NCBI GenBank assembly: GCA_964466315.1
Contig: CAYXNS010000010.1
Coordinates: forward strand, 1 to 60,945
Direction: 5' to 3'
Source of the DNA: SMWC01 sp964466315
GTDB lineage: Bacteria; Pseudomonadota; Gammaproteobacteria; Steroidobacterales; Rariloculaceae
Length of the DNA stretch: 60,945 nucleotides
A program made the translations under genes and the position numbers. This document shows, in pieces, positions 15,529 through 25,397 of the stretch; position 1 is the first letter of the stretch; each line of letters begins with the position of its first letter. Under the pieces are notes generated by a model. It was not told where the DNA came from. It saw only the letters and a list, made by a program, of their open reading frames with translations, and made no database searches.

Positions 15529-18500
15529 TTACTGCTCGCCGCGGCTTAGACGGCGAAAGTACTCGGCAACCGCTTCTTCGTAACCCTGCGCAACCTGATC
15601 CGGCGCCCCGGTTCGAACGCCGGATTCATCCACCCCGATCGCATTCTGGGCAAGCTGCAGTTCTAGCTTCTCCACGAGACCGAGCATGGCAAGGAACTCC
15701 TGTTCGATGAGTTCCGGGTTGCCCGTCAAGCCGCCACGCAGAGCATCACCAAGGCGCCGAACCGCCTCGAGTTCCGCATCGGTCAGGCCTTCCGTCCGCA
15801 GTCGCGAACCTAGCGTCAGCAGGTCCCGCCCGGCCTCTTGGAGGCTATCCTCTAACTCAGCCTGACTGCTGGCATCGAAACCCGCGATGCCTGCCGGGTC
15901 CCACGCACGGAGCCCGCGGCCGTATGAACCATAGGCACCGCCAAAGCGGTTGCCGCCGAACGCCCCACCGAACTGCTGCCCACCCTGACCACCCTGGGCC
16001 TGACCCTGGCCTTGCTGGCCCGGTTGACCTGGTTGGCTTTGGTTTTCGCCTGCCGAGAGCTGTGCGAGTTCTCGTCGCAGGCTCTGCAACTCCGCCAGTA
16101 ACTCGGCGGTTGGGTCCGGCTCGGGCTGAACACCGTCCTCCGCTTCCCTCGAGGCTAGCGCGAGCGCCCGCTCGGTACCGCGTTGTAGATCGTCCAGCGC
16201 CGTCGTCGTGATTCCTTCGAGCGCCGCCGCCTCTTGCGCCTGACCGTAACGAATTCGTGTAGCCGCGTCCCCAAGCCGTGCTATGGCCTGCGACTGTTGC
16301 AGATCCGTAAGCGATTCCTGTAGCTCTTCGCTCGCACCAGGCGTCTGGCCCCGGAACTGCTGTGCGACTTCCTGAATATCCTGCTCGAGCTCTTCGAGTA
16401 CGCGCTGCATCGTCCATTTCCGATCCGCGAGGTCGTAGGCTTCCTCCGGACTCATCACGTCGCGCATCGACTCACCACGCTCGCGCGCTTCGAGATAGCG
16501 GCGGGCGACTTGCTGTAACTCCTGCGCAACCTGTCGCTGGTCATCAAATAATTCACCGGAGCGCTCGGATAAATCGGAGAACGCCTCCTCAGCGGCCTCG
16601 CGACGCTGCGCTGTCATCTGCTCGAGTGCGCGGTCGAGTTGTCGGCGAGCTTCTTCGATCGCCCGTCGCGCCTGCTCGGGGTCGAGATTCTCATCGCTCT
16701 GACCGCTGGCTCTGTCCATGGCCTGCAGCGCGTTCTCGAGCTGTTGAATCGCTTCGGCCGCCTGTTGACCCTGTTGGCCTTGTTGACCTTGCATCGCGCC
16801 GCTGGCCTGGCTGCTGGATTGTTGTCCGGATTGCTGCCCGGATTGGGGCTGTGACTGCTGTTGATTGGCAGCCGCCTGCCGCAATTGCTCCAGCTCACGA
16901 CGAAGTTCCTCGGTTTCGCGGCGCAATTGCTCCTGCTGCCAGCGCTCTTCTTCCGTAAGGGCGTTGTTGCGCTGGTTCGCCTGCCGCGCCAGATTCTCCT
17001 GCCGTCGCGCTAGCTCCTGCAACTTGGCGATCGCCTCGTCGATCTCCTGCTCCTCGGGATTACTACTACCGAAAGAGGCTGCGGACTCCGTCTCGTACTG
17101 ATTCTTGTCGAGATCCATCTCGAGTTCGAACAACTCGGCGAGGTCGCGGCCGGCGAATCCGCCACTACCACCGCCACCGCCGCCCTGTTGAAACGCGACC
17201 TGGATATCGGTAAAGACCGATTCCGCTCTCAAGAGATGTTGCAGTGCCCGTTGCTCGGGTGGTACGGCTTCATCGAACTCGACATTGGCCAGACGCTCGG
17301 CAGCCGGTAACATCGCCTCGGCCGCTGCCTCGAGACTCTGCACGAAGGTCTGGATCTGTTCGTCAACACTCGTGAGTTGGCGCGCGCGTGTTCGGGATGC
17401 CAGAGTCTGAGCCTGCTCGGCCAGCGTACGCTGCAATTCCGCCAGAAGATCGCCGTTGTCCTGAATTTGCTGTTCGTCCTGGAAACCCGTCTGTTCTTCC
17501 TGTTCGCGGATCAGATTCCACGTCGCAATTAGAATTTCTTTCTGACGCTGCGAGATCTCGCTCTGCTCGCCGCCACCGCCGCCACCACCACCGCCGGCCT
17601 GTGAAGACTGGGTGAAGGAGCGATCGAACGGCTGCACTTCGACGAAGTAGAGATCGGTCCGCATCGAGGAGCCGCGATCGTGCGCCTCCGCGAAATAGGA
17701 AATGAGATCGCCGGGCTCGAGCCCGCCGTCACTATCCGCTAGATCGCCCCCGCTCAAGAACTCCAGAACCATCGACTCGTCGAATCGGTCGATATCCTCG
17801 AGATAGAGAATCTCTTCGCTAAGGGCAGAGTCGCCCTCAGCGTCGAGCGGCGTAACCTGCCATTCCCCACCGTTGACGGCGTAATGCAATTCGAGCCGGT
17901 CCAACCCAAAGTCGTCGCTGGCCTGAACGCGCACGGAAACCTCTTCGATATTACTGGCGCGCCAGTCGCGGCCGGGCTTGACGACGGTTACGACCGGGCG
18001 ATTGTCCGGCACGGCGTCGATGAAATAGGTATCGGAGAGTCGAACCGGATCGCCATTGAAAAGAGTCGTGACGAAGTACTCGCCTTCCTCGGTGACCTCC
18101 AGGGTCGCCGTCGCGACACTACCGTCGGCAGACATCGTCAGCGCGTCACCGTTGACGACGAGTTCGGCATCCGCGAGCGGCTGATCGGTTCGGATCTCGA
18201 CCTCGACCTCCGTCCCCGCTACCGCTTCGATGTCATAGCCCGGATCCTCGATAACGGTCTCGAGCTGCGTCCACCGTGGATACGCGTAAGTCAGCTTGAT
18301 GCTGTTGACGCGCGGCAGATCCACGACCTGAATCTCGAACTCGGGACTGCGAACGCCGGCCGAGGTCACGTAATAGCGCAGCTGCTCTCGCACCGCGAAG
18401 AATCTGAAGTCAAAGCCGTCCGCATCCTCCGCAACGTCCATCGGCGCGCTCTCCCAGGTATCGCTTCCCTCGAACAACGCGAAAACCTCAGCCGCCAGCG

Positions 18501-19155
18501 GGTCGAAGCCAGCAGCCTGTGCCGTGATCTCCAGGTCGCCCCCGCGCCGGACCGCACCGTCGCCCGGCGTCACGAGAATCCGCTGCGGCGGCAGCGTGTC
18601 GGAGATCGCCCAACCGGCCCAGAGGTGACGGACACCGTAGCGCCAATTATCGGGACCGAAGGCCGCGAACCATATCAATGCCACCACAGCCACGGCAGTA
18701 AGCACAGTCGGCACGGAAATCTCCCAGTTCGGCACCTTCAATGCCGCAGGGATGCGTCGCGCTATCTTCAAACTATCTTCGGCCAACAATCCGAGGAACG
18801 GCGAACGCTGCTCGGTATCTTCCGCCGCCTTCGCGAGCCCTCGATAGGTCTCGATGCGGCCGTCGAAATCCGGCGCACGCCGCTCGATATTCTGCACGCC
18901 CTCGGAGCGCCGCAGCGCCCGCAACGGGTAGATGAGCGTGCCAATGATGAAGCCCGCAAGCAATAATACGAGCAACAACCGCGCGTTAATCATGAGTTGA
19001 TTGGCGAACGCCTGACGCGTCCCCAGATAGACCGCCCCCAGAGTAACCACCAGCGCCGTGATCGACAGGACTGCAGCACCGCGAGCGACGATCAGAGCCC
19101 TGAGCCGGTGACGAAATTCGCTCAGATAGCGCTCCAGTTGTGCCTGTACGGTCAT
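15529..19155 (-). CDS. DUF4175-family large membrane-anchored protein
   Basis: A 1208-residue protein. Two transmembrane helices lie near residues 20-80 and a third near 148-168, followed by beta-sandwich-like domains (about 180-520). The remainder is very long, Gln/Glu-rich and predicted coiled coil, with low-complexity spacers: a nine-glycine run near 525, repeated QSGQQ/QGQQ units near 780-800 and a Gly/Gln stretch near 1060. DUF4175 proteins are encoded at the end of MoxR/DUF58/BatA clusters, as here. Function is unproven; a periplasmic scaffold or tether is inferred. Its ATG overlaps the BatA-like stop by four bases. Confidence 0.88.
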   Translation of the reverse strand: MTVQAQLERYLSEFRHRLRALIVARGAAVLSITALVVTLGAVYLGTRQAFANQLMINARLLLVLLLAGFIIGTLIYPLRALRRSEGVQNIERRAPDFDGRIETYRGLAKAAEDTEQRSPFLGLLAEDSLKIARRIPAALKVPNWEISVPTVLTAVAVVALIWFAAFGPDNWRYGVRHLWAGWAISDTLPPQRILVTPGDGAVRRGGDLEITAQAAGFDPLAAEVFALFEGSDTWESAPMDVAEDADGFDFRFFAVREQLRYYVTSAGVRSPEFEIQVVDLPRVNSIKLTYAYPRWTQLETVIEDPGYDIEAVAGTEVEVEIRTDQPLADAELVVNGDALTMSADGSVATATLEVTEEGEYFVTTLFNGDPVRLSDTYFIDAVPDNRPVVTVVKPGRDWRASNIEEVSVRVQASDDFGLDRLELHYAVNGGEWQVTPLDAEGDSALSEEILYLEDIDRFDESMVLEFLSGGDLADSDGGLEPGDLISYFAEAHDRGSSMRTDLYFVEVQPFDRSFTQSSQAGGGGGGGGGEQSEISQRQKEILIATWNLIREQEEQTGFQDEQQIQDNGDLLAELQRTLAEQAQTLASRTRARQLTSVDEQIQTFVQSLEAAAEAMLPAAERLANVEFDEAVPPEQRALQHLLRAESVFTDIQVAFQQGGGGGGSGGFAGRDLAELFELEMDLDKNQYETESAASFGSSNPEEQEIDEAIAKLQELARRQENLARQANQRNNALTEEERWQQEQLRRETEELRRELEQLRQAAANQQQSQPQSGQQSGQQSSSQASGAMQGQQGQQGQQAAEAIQQLENALQAMDRASGQSDENLDPEQARRAIEEARRQLDRALEQMTAQRREAAEEAFSDLSERSGELFDDQRQVAQELQQVARRYLEARERGESMRDVMSPEEAYDLADRKWTMQRVLEELEQDIQEVAQQFRGQTPGASEELQESLTDLQQSQAIARLGDAATRIRYGQAQEAAALEGITTTALDDLQRGTERALALASREAEDGVQPEPDPTAELLAELQSLRRELAQLSAGENQSQPGQPGQQGQGQAQGGQGGQQFGGAFGGNRFGGAYGSYGRGLRAWDPAGIAGFDASSQAELEDSLQEAGRDLLTLGSRLRTEGLTDAELEAVRRLGDALRGGLTGNPELIEQEFLAMLGLVEKLELQLAQNAIGVDESGVRTGAPDQVAQGYEEAVAEYFRRLSRGEQ

Positions 19156-21152
19156 GCGGCGATTCCCCTCCGGACTCTAAGATGCCAGTTTCCGACCAAG
19201 GATTCCACGATTACCATCACAGCCAGTAGCCCCAAGAGCCACGGCCATAACGGCGTAGGCGGCGTTTCGGCTACATTTATCGCGTTGTTGGCCACAGTTT
19301 GCGCAGCTCCGGGCCCCAAGTCCGCCCAGCGTAGAACGGCATTCGGCTCCATGGTAGTCAGGTCTGACTCTCTTGGGTCCACGTTAACGGCAACGAGTTC
19401 CGTCTGGCCTGAGCCCACGATCTCGTAGAAGCCGGTCTGATCGAGCAATACCTCGTCTCCGGAGCCCGTACCGGCAAGGCCGAGAGCCTTGTCGCCGTCG
19501 GGGTCGAAGATCTGCCCGCCTGCCAGGCCGACCGCCCGCGGCGACAGCGTGGAACCCAGACTGGCCTCGCTGCTGAGTGCGAATCCCCCCGTCAGATAAG
19601 ACGACAACTCGGCCAGCAAAGGAACGAATACGGGCATGACGGGCAGATCGTTCCACTCGCGGTCCAGAGATGAGGTGAACAGCAGTACGCGGCCGTCGCC
19701 AAGCGTGTGGTCGATCAATAAGGCTGTTCCGTCATCGAGTTGTGCCATGACACCGTCGCCTTCGTCCGGCTCGACGGCGAGATAGCGAAAAAATCTCGCG
19801 GAGCGAAGCTCGTCGACGCTGCGAAGGGCCGGATGGGTCCGATCTAGATTTCCAACGGCGGCATAGTCTTCGTCGGCGCTCCCGAATCGGGAGACAGCCA
19901 GAAAATCATGCGCTGTCACCGGCACTTGATTCAAGCCGGCGGACCGCTGGCCCAGCGCCATCATGAGCGCACCACCCGATGTGACGTAGTCCCGTAATAG
20001 CGTCGCGTCCTCCTCGGCCAGCGCCCCACCGTCGCCGACGATGACGAACGCATAGTCCGTCAGCGTTTTGTCGGGTAGCACGCCAGGCGCAATCTGTTCA
20101 AGCTCGAACGCAAGCTCGGGCATCGCGTCCATCGCAGCGGAGATAAACAGCGCGTCGCGGGAGCGGGGGTCTCCGGCGACGAGCAGAACCGGACGCGGTA
20201 ACGGACGCCTGACAACGAGTGCTCTCTCATCGTCCGCCGCCAGCGCATCACCGGGAATGAGTCTAACAAAAACGCGGTTGGCGCCGGACTCGAGCTCCAG
20301 GCCATCGAAACTGAGTTGAGCGCTCGCATCGGCCGGCACCATGACATTCCGTCTACCCACCTCGTTGCCGTTGAGTTCGAGTACGACGGTCGTTCCCGTT
20401 GCTGCCGTGCCGTAGCCGCGCAGACCAATGGCGACCTCACCCGAAGCGGCGGTCCAGCGTACTCCGTCTACGCCCGAATTGACCTCTCCAGGAACGGAGA
20501 TATCGTGCACCTGAAGCTCCAGCGGCACCTGCGGCGCGAGGTCGGCAAAACGTGTCGGCGACGATGTCTGTTGGAGGTCCGTGACGAGATGCATGACGAC
20601 AGGCATCTCGACACCTCGCAGGATTCCATCCAGCGCGCTGATAACCTGGCCGTAGTCGATGCGGAATAATTCTGGCTCCAACGCGTTGAGCCCCTGTCTC
20701 AAACTCGCGCGGTCGAGAGATGGCTCCACGAGAACCCGGGTCAGCCTTCCGGCGGAAACGAGCTGACCGAGATCCGAAGACTCCATGTCGTCGATAATGT
20801 CGGCGGCGGCGTCTTGCGCGTGCGCCCAGCGCTGCCCGTAACCCATGGACGCGGACACATCCATGACGATGACCTGCAGGCTCGCGCTCTCGCCGAGCAG
20901 CGTCTGTGTCGCGCCCTGCAGAGCAGGTCGCGCAAATGCCAACGCCAATAGCACGAGAACACCAATCCGCAGCGCGAGCAGCAACAAATACTGCAACTTC
21001 TTTGCAAGCACTCGTCGTGGCTCTCCGGGTTCGAGGAACATGACGGAGCTGAATGGCTGGCGGTCCGGGTTCTCGGACGACAGGCGGTGCAACCACAGCG
21101 GTACGCCGATAGCGAGCAAGCCGAGGAGAAATGCCGGGGCAAATAGCGTCAT
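19152..21152 (-). CDS. BatA-like membrane protein with degenerate VWA and GATase-like domains
   Basis: A 666-residue protein beginning with the BatA N-terminal domain ('LFAPAFLLGLLAIGVPLWLH' and 'LLLALRIGVLVLLALAFARP'). A VWA domain follows, with the MIDAS sequence D-V-S-A-S-M-G near residue 97, then a beta domain and a class-I glutamine-amidotransferase-like region ('YAFVIVGDGGALAEEDATLL'). A C-terminal transmembrane helix sits at 'WPWLLGLLAVMVIVESLV'. BatA/VWA proteins are thought to be metal-dependent adhesion partners of MoxR ATPases. The gene lies 16 bases downstream of the DUF58 gene and overlaps the DUF4175 gene. Confidence 0.88.
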   Translation of the reverse strand: MTLFAPAFLLGLLAIGVPLWLHRLSSENPDRQPFSSVMFLEPGEPRRVLAKKLQYLLLLALRIGVLVLLALAFARPALQGATQTLLGESASLQVIVMDVSASMGYGQRWAHAQDAAADIIDDMESSDLGQLVSAGRLTRVLVEPSLDRASLRQGLNALEPELFRIDYGQVISALDGILRGVEMPVVMHLVTDLQQTSSPTRFADLAPQVPLELQVHDISVPGEVNSGVDGVRWTAASGEVAIGLRGYGTAATGTTVVLELNGNEVGRRNVMVPADASAQLSFDGLELESGANRVFVRLIPGDALAADDERALVVRRPLPRPVLLVAGDPRSRDALFISAAMDAMPELAFELEQIAPGVLPDKTLTDYAFVIVGDGGALAEEDATLLRDYVTSGGALMMALGQRSAGLNQVPVTAHDFLAVSRFGSADEDYAAVGNLDRTHPALRSVDELRSARFFRYLAVEPDEGDGVMAQLDDGTALLIDHTLGDGRVLLFTSSLDREWNDLPVMPVFVPLLAELSSYLTGGFALSSEASLGSTLSPRAVGLAGGQIFDPDGDKALGLAGTGSGDEVLLDQTGFYEIVGSGQTELVAVNVDPRESDLTTMEPNAVLRWADLGPGAAQTVANNAINVAETPPTPLWPWLLGLLAVMVIVESLVGNWHLRVRRGIAA

Positions 21153-21168
21153 GACTTCGTCCCTTCGA

Positions 21169-22080
21169 TCATCCTCGCCGCTGCCGGAACAGCAGATAAT
21201 TGCGCAGCGCAGTATCCAGTGGATCGGAAATGTTCACGAGCTCGTGATCCGCGGCCGAACCCGCCGCCACGTCACTCAGCGCGGCGATGTGATCCTGGAT
21301 ACGCTCGCGGTAACGTGAACGCATGAAGATCGGCGAAACCTCTATCGACTCGCCGGTTTCCATATCCTCGAGGAGTGCCGACTCCTTGAGTTCGGGTTCG
21401 AGTTCCTGCGGATCCAGAAGCTGGAACAGAATGACGTCCTGCCCCTGGTAAGCCAGGGGTTGCACGCTCTTGATCATCGCTTCGGGGTCGCAATAGAAAT
21501 CCGAGATGACAGCAACCAGCCCGCGCCCCGCTTGATACTGCCGGAAGCGCTCGAATGGCACACCGAGATCGGTGCCGGTTCCCGGCGTCGTGCGGTCAAT
21601 CGCATGCAGGATCGCGCTGAGCTGGCCCGGGCGCGACGCCGGCCGGCGATGCTCCCGTACTTCTTCATCGAAGATCACGAGACCGATGGCGTCGTGCTGG
21701 TGCGAAGCCAGATAGGCCAGCGTCGCCGCGAGAAACTTCGCATACTGAAGTTTATTGACGGCTCCCGACCCGTAGCCCATGGATGCGCTGGCGTCGAGGA
21801 GTATCACGAGATGCGTATTGGTCTCGCCGAGAAATCGCTTGATATAGGTACGTTCCGTGCGAGCGTAGACATTCCAGTCGATGAAGCGCGGATCATCACC
21901 CTCAGCATAAGCGCGATATTCCGCGAACTCCTGGCTGAAGCCGAAGAACGGGGAACGATGTAGGCCGTTCAGAAAACCATTGACGGCCGCACGCGCAACG
22001 AGTTCGAGATTATTGAGACTCGCGAGCACCTCCGGATCGAGGAGTTCTCTCGGCGTTCCGGCGGTTCTCGTGGTGATCAT
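21169..22080 (-). CDS. DUF58 domain protein
   Basis: A 303-residue protein of the DUF58 family: 'SQEFAEYRAYAEGDDPRFID' and 'WNVYARTERTYIKRFLGETN' form the DUF58 signature, followed by a VWA-like fold with MIDAS residues in 'LLDASASMGYG'. No transmembrane helix is present, so it is likely cytoplasmic and close to the MoxR ATPase that precedes it by 15 bases. MoxR-DUF58-VWA sets behave as chaperone-like systems that mature or insert cofactors into partner proteins in the few studied cases; the client here is unknown. Confidence 0.93.
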   Translation of the reverse strand: MITTRTAGTPRELLDPEVLASLNNLELVARAAVNGFLNGLHRSPFFGFSQEFAEYRAYAEGDDPRFIDWNVYARTERTYIKRFLGETNTHLVILLDASASMGYGSGAVNKLQYAKFLAATLAYLASHQHDAIGLVIFDEEVREHRRPASRPGQLSAILHAIDRTTPGTGTDLGVPFERFRQYQAGRGLVAVISDFYCDPEAMIKSVQPLAYQGQDVILFQLLDPQELEPELKESALLEDMETGESIEVSPIFMRSRYRERIQDHIAALSDVAAGSAADHELVNISDPLDTALRNYLLFRQRRG

Positions 22081-22095
22081 TGCGGCGAGGTAGCC

Positions 22096-23139
22096 TTAAC
22101 CGGCTTTGGCCTGTTGTCCTGGAGCGCTAAGCGCCTGCACGAGTTGCTTCAAGATTTCGTCTACGTCAACGTTATCGGACTCGGCAAAATAGTTTGTCAG
22201 CACACGATGCCGCATGACCGGCAAGGCAAGCGAAGCGATATCATCCTGGGTAACGTGATACCTGCCGCTCATCAGTGCGCGGGCCTTGGCGGCCAGTGTC
22301 AGAAACATCGTGGCCCTGACGCTCGCGCCATACTGAACATAGCGGCGCACCGCGTCTGGTGCATTCGGATCGTCCGGTCGCGACGCGCGCACGAGGTCGA
22401 CGGCGAACCGACTGACGGTTTCTGAGACCGGCACCTGACGCACGAGCCATTGGAACTTCAGTATCTGCTCGGGCGTCGTGCAGGCTTCGACCTCAGGGAT
22501 GTCCATCCGCGTCGTGTAGCGCTCGACAACCTGGAGTTCCTCATCGTCGGTCAGATAGTCCAGGATCACGTTGAAGAGGAACCGGTCCAACTGCGCTTCG
22601 GGCAGCGGGTAGGTGCCCTCGAGTTCGATCGGATTCTGTGTCGCGAGGACCAAGAACGGCGGTGTAATGGTGTGGTGGTTGCCACGTACAGTCACCGAGA
22701 GTTCCTGCATGGCCTCCAGCAGCGCCGACTGGGTCTTGGGCGGTGTTCGGTTTATCTCATCGGCGAGCATGACATTCGTGAACAGAGGGCCCGGAACGAA
22801 GGTCCAGGTACGGTGTCCGGTCGTGATGTCCTCTTCGATGATGTCCGTGCCGGTAACGTCGGTGGGCATGAGATCCGGCGTGAACTGAATTCGCTTGAAC
22901 GTCAATCCCAACGCATACGCGAGGGTACGCACCAACAAGGTCTTCGCCGTCCCGGGCAGGCCCGTGATCAGGCAATGGCCGCCGACCAATAGCGTCATGA
23001 GCAGATGCTCGACGACCTCGTCCTGCCCGACGATAACCTTCTGTATCTCCCGGCGAATGCCGGTGAGGGATTCCTGAAATGTTTCGATCAGAGCTCGAGC
23101 TTCTTCAGTCTCGAGTTGGCTGGGTGATTCAGAACTCAA
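22096..23139 (-). CDS. MoxR-family AAA+ ATPase
   Basis: A 347-residue AAA+ ATPase. Walker A 'GLPGTAKTLLVRT' begins near residue 60, Walker B 'MLADEINRTPPKTQSALLEA' near 125, sensor 1 'VLATQNPIELEGTYPLPEAQ' and arginine-finger region 'QLDRFLF' follow. This is a standard MoxR proper subfamily protein that remodels protein complexes using ATP. Its start overlaps the stop of the TPR/peptidase gene by four bases, and DUF58 follows, so stoichiometric coupled translation is expected. Confidence 0.96.
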   Translation of the reverse strand: MSSESPSQLETEEARALIETFQESLTGIRREIQKVIVGQDEVVEHLLMTLLVGGHCLITGLPGTAKTLLVRTLAYALGLTFKRIQFTPDLMPTDVTGTDIIEEDITTGHRTWTFVPGPLFTNVMLADEINRTPPKTQSALLEAMQELSVTVRGNHHTITPPFLVLATQNPIELEGTYPLPEAQLDRFLFNVILDYLTDDEELQVVERYTTRMDIPEVEACTTPEQILKFQWLVRQVPVSETVSRFAVDLVRASRPDDPNAPDAVRRYVQYGASVRATMFLTLAAKARALMSGRYHVTQDDIASLALPVMRHRVLTNYFAESDNVDVDEILKQLVQALSAPGQQAKAG

Positions 23140-25394
23140 CGCGCGATCTCCAGTAAGAGTTGTTGTGCTTCCCGATAATGCGGGGCGATCTCCAGAGCAT
23201 ACAATACATGCTCGAGTGTCTTGGCGTCGTCATCCAGTTGCCTGTATGCGGTCGCCAATCGATAATGTGCCGCGGCCCGGTCATGTGGATTCATGGCCAG
23301 GGATGCCCCGTACTCGCGGAGTGCCTCGGCCGCCATCTGCTCTTCGAGCATCCAGCCGCCGAGCTGAATATGCATCTCGTCATCCAACGGCGACACATAC
23401 AGGGCATCGCCCAGCACTTCCACGGCCGTCGCTGTTCTCTCTGCTTCGGCCAACCAATCCGCGAGCCTCTTCAATGCCGTGGGCTCATGTCCTCCGTGGC
23501 GCCAGTATTGCTCCAGCACCTCGGTCGCCATCTCACGCTGATCAAGTTCGTCATGTGCCCGAGCCTTTATCAGGTAAGCGGAACTGTCCCCCACATGGTC
23601 AGGGTAACTCGCGATGGCCTCCGCCGCCGCCGCAACCGCGTCTTCCCAGTCTTCTTCGTTCAGCGCCTCCGCACCCGCTCGAATCTGGTCCTGCCAGTCC
23701 TCTAGTCCCGCCATCGTGGGCCCGAGTTCTCGCTCGATAAATTCGTGAAAACCGTGGTCAAACTCCGCGGGCGACATACCTAGCGCCGGTTGAACCACTT
23801 CTGCGGTCGTCAATCCGTCTCGATAGAGATTCAGTACGGAAACGAGTCCCTGTTGCCCCCAGCGCTCGTCGATGTACTGGCAGATCAAGCCGGCCTGCAT
23901 ATAGGAGACCATGATCTGCCCTTCGTAGGTCGGACGGATGAAGCCGCTGTCCAGATCCTCGATCGGGAGCAGCTTGTCCTCCTGTATCGCCTGCAAGACA
24001 TGCATCGGAATATGCCGCCCGGGAAGCGGCCCCGTGCTCCACTCTTCGAAGACTGAAACGCCCTCACTGAACCAGCGCGGCACAAGGTGAGCGGTCGCCT
24101 CGAGCGTAAACACGTGCGCCATCTCGTGCCAGAGCGTCGTTCCCCAATGATAGTCCCCGTCATTGCGCCCGGAGGGGCTGTCCATTGCGACGAGGTACCC
24201 GAAGGTGACACCCAGAAGTCCGATCCCCGGCAATCCCGAGGTACGCACGGCGAAGTCGTCGTGCTCAGGATACAACTCAACGATCGCGGGCTCTTCGAGT
24301 TCGAACTGATAACGCTCAGCGAAGGTCTCGATACTTCGCGAGACGAGGTCGACGACGTACGGCTCTAGCACTTCCACCTCGTCGTTATGCAGGCGCAGGA
24401 TCATGCCGGGCGGGTCCGAGGGATCTTCGGGGTCCCCTACCTGTTCGATGACTTTGAAATTGTCGAAGCTGTCGATCAATCGCAGCGTGTTGACGATCTT
24501 AGCGCTGAACGGGTCGCCCCCATACGCGATCGTCAGATGCCGCTGCGCCTCCGCCACGCGATTCTCGCGTAGCAAGTTTACCCCCAGCTCGGCATGCGCC
24601 GACCAGAGATCGGGCTGAATCTCTACGGCCTGCTGCAGCAGCTCTATGGCCTGGCGATAGCGCCGTGTAATGATGTAGTAGTGGGCTTGTGTCTCGTAGA
24701 TCTCGCCGTAGCGTGAGTTGTACGCCAGGGCGCGTTCGATCCACGGACTGTCGGTGATGTCGCGTAACAGATCGCTCGAAGAATTCAGCGCGTACAACTC
24801 CAAAGGCGGCAAGTCCCCCGCCGTAACGATTTCGAGCGCCTCGGCGAGCACATTGTCGGCGTCCGTCAACGCACCTTCTTCGAGGCTGATTCGCGCCTTC
24901 AATAAGTACGCGTCGAGCCGCGTCGGGTTCGCCTCGATCACCTCGTCGACGAATGACCGCGTGCGTTCTTCGAACCGGCCTGCGGCGACGCTTGCCAGGC
25001 CGAGCTTGGCATCGGGTTGGTCGGGGTCGAGCTCGAGTGCTTCTTGAAACAGCTTGGCGGCCTCGCTGTCCTGGTGCGTTGCGAGATACAAGAGGCCCCA
25101 GCGCGCCCGGGTGCGAGCGTCGTCAGGATAGATCTCGATCGCTGTTTGAAAATAGGAGTTGGCGGTACGAAGGTCGCCGAGACTCCACGACGCCTCGGCC
25201 CGAATTCGCGCATCCTGGCTCTTCGTCAATAGCGCGCCGTAGCAGAGCTCCGCTTCGGAACGCTCACCCGTGTAGCTGTACACATCGCAGGCTTTGAGCT
25301 CGGCGTCGCGCTCCGGCGAATAGTCGATATCCAGGGCGACGACGGTCGAAGTACCCGATAGCAAAACGCCAGCTACTGTGAGCGGGAATCTCAT
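23136..25394 (-). CDS. Exported TPR protein with a peptidase MA-like (HExxH) domain
   Basis: A 752-residue protein with signal peptide (MRFPLTVAGVLLSGTSTVVA). The N-terminal third is tetratricopeptide repeats ('ARTRARWGLLYLATHQDSEA', 'ELGVNLLRENRVAEAQRHLT'). The middle holds a gluzincin-type zinc metallopeptidase: 'LWHEMAHVFTLE' gives the HExxH, and 'PRWFSEGVSVFEEW' supplies the downstream glutamate. More TPRs follow. Peptidase-MA domains are often found with TPRs. Embedding between a pseudo-caspase gene and moxR suggests a periplasmic proteolytic or chaperone role for the cluster (inference). It lies three bases from the pseudo-caspase gene and overlaps moxR. Confidence 0.88.
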   Translation of the reverse strand: MRFPLTVAGVLLSGTSTVVALDIDYSPERDAELKACDVYSYTGERSEAELCYGALLTKSQDARIRAEASWSLGDLRTANSYFQTAIEIYPDDARTRARWGLLYLATHQDSEAAKLFQEALELDPDQPDAKLGLASVAAGRFEERTRSFVDEVIEANPTRLDAYLLKARISLEEGALTDADNVLAEALEIVTAGDLPPLELYALNSSSDLLRDITDSPWIERALAYNSRYGEIYETQAHYYIITRRYRQAIELLQQAVEIQPDLWSAHAELGVNLLRENRVAEAQRHLTIAYGGDPFSAKIVNTLRLIDSFDNFKVIEQVGDPEDPSDPPGMILRLHNDEVEVLEPYVVDLVSRSIETFAERYQFELEEPAIVELYPEHDDFAVRTSGLPGIGLLGVTFGYLVAMDSPSGRNDGDYHWGTTLWHEMAHVFTLEATAHLVPRWFSEGVSVFEEWSTGPLPGRHIPMHVLQAIQEDKLLPIEDLDSGFIRPTYEGQIMVSYMQAGLICQYIDERWGQQGLVSVLNLYRDGLTTAEVVQPALGMSPAEFDHGFHEFIERELGPTMAGLEDWQDQIRAGAEALNEEDWEDAVAAAAEAIASYPDHVGDSSAYLIKARAHDELDQREMATEVLEQYWRHGGHEPTALKRLADWLAEAERTATAVEVLGDALYVSPLDDEMHIQLGGWMLEEQMAAEALREYGASLAMNPHDRAAAHYRLATAYRQLDDDAKTLEHVLYALEIAPHYREAQQLLLEIAR

Positions 25395-25397
25395 GAT

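Noticed and set aside
16740..16870. Short repeats (CTGTTG, GGATTG) resembling a tandem array
   Set aside because: They encode the Gln/Gly-rich segment of the DUF4175 protein; there are no regular spacers, so this is not a CRISPR array.
17884..18966. 360-codon plus-strand open frame
   Set aside because: Antisense to the DUF4175 gene, arginine-rich, with no family resemblance; it is a by-product of high-GC codon use.
23160..23740. Two overlapping plus-strand frames of 181 and 191 codons
   Set aside because: Both lie opposite the TPR/peptidase gene, which has clear repeats and a zinc motif.
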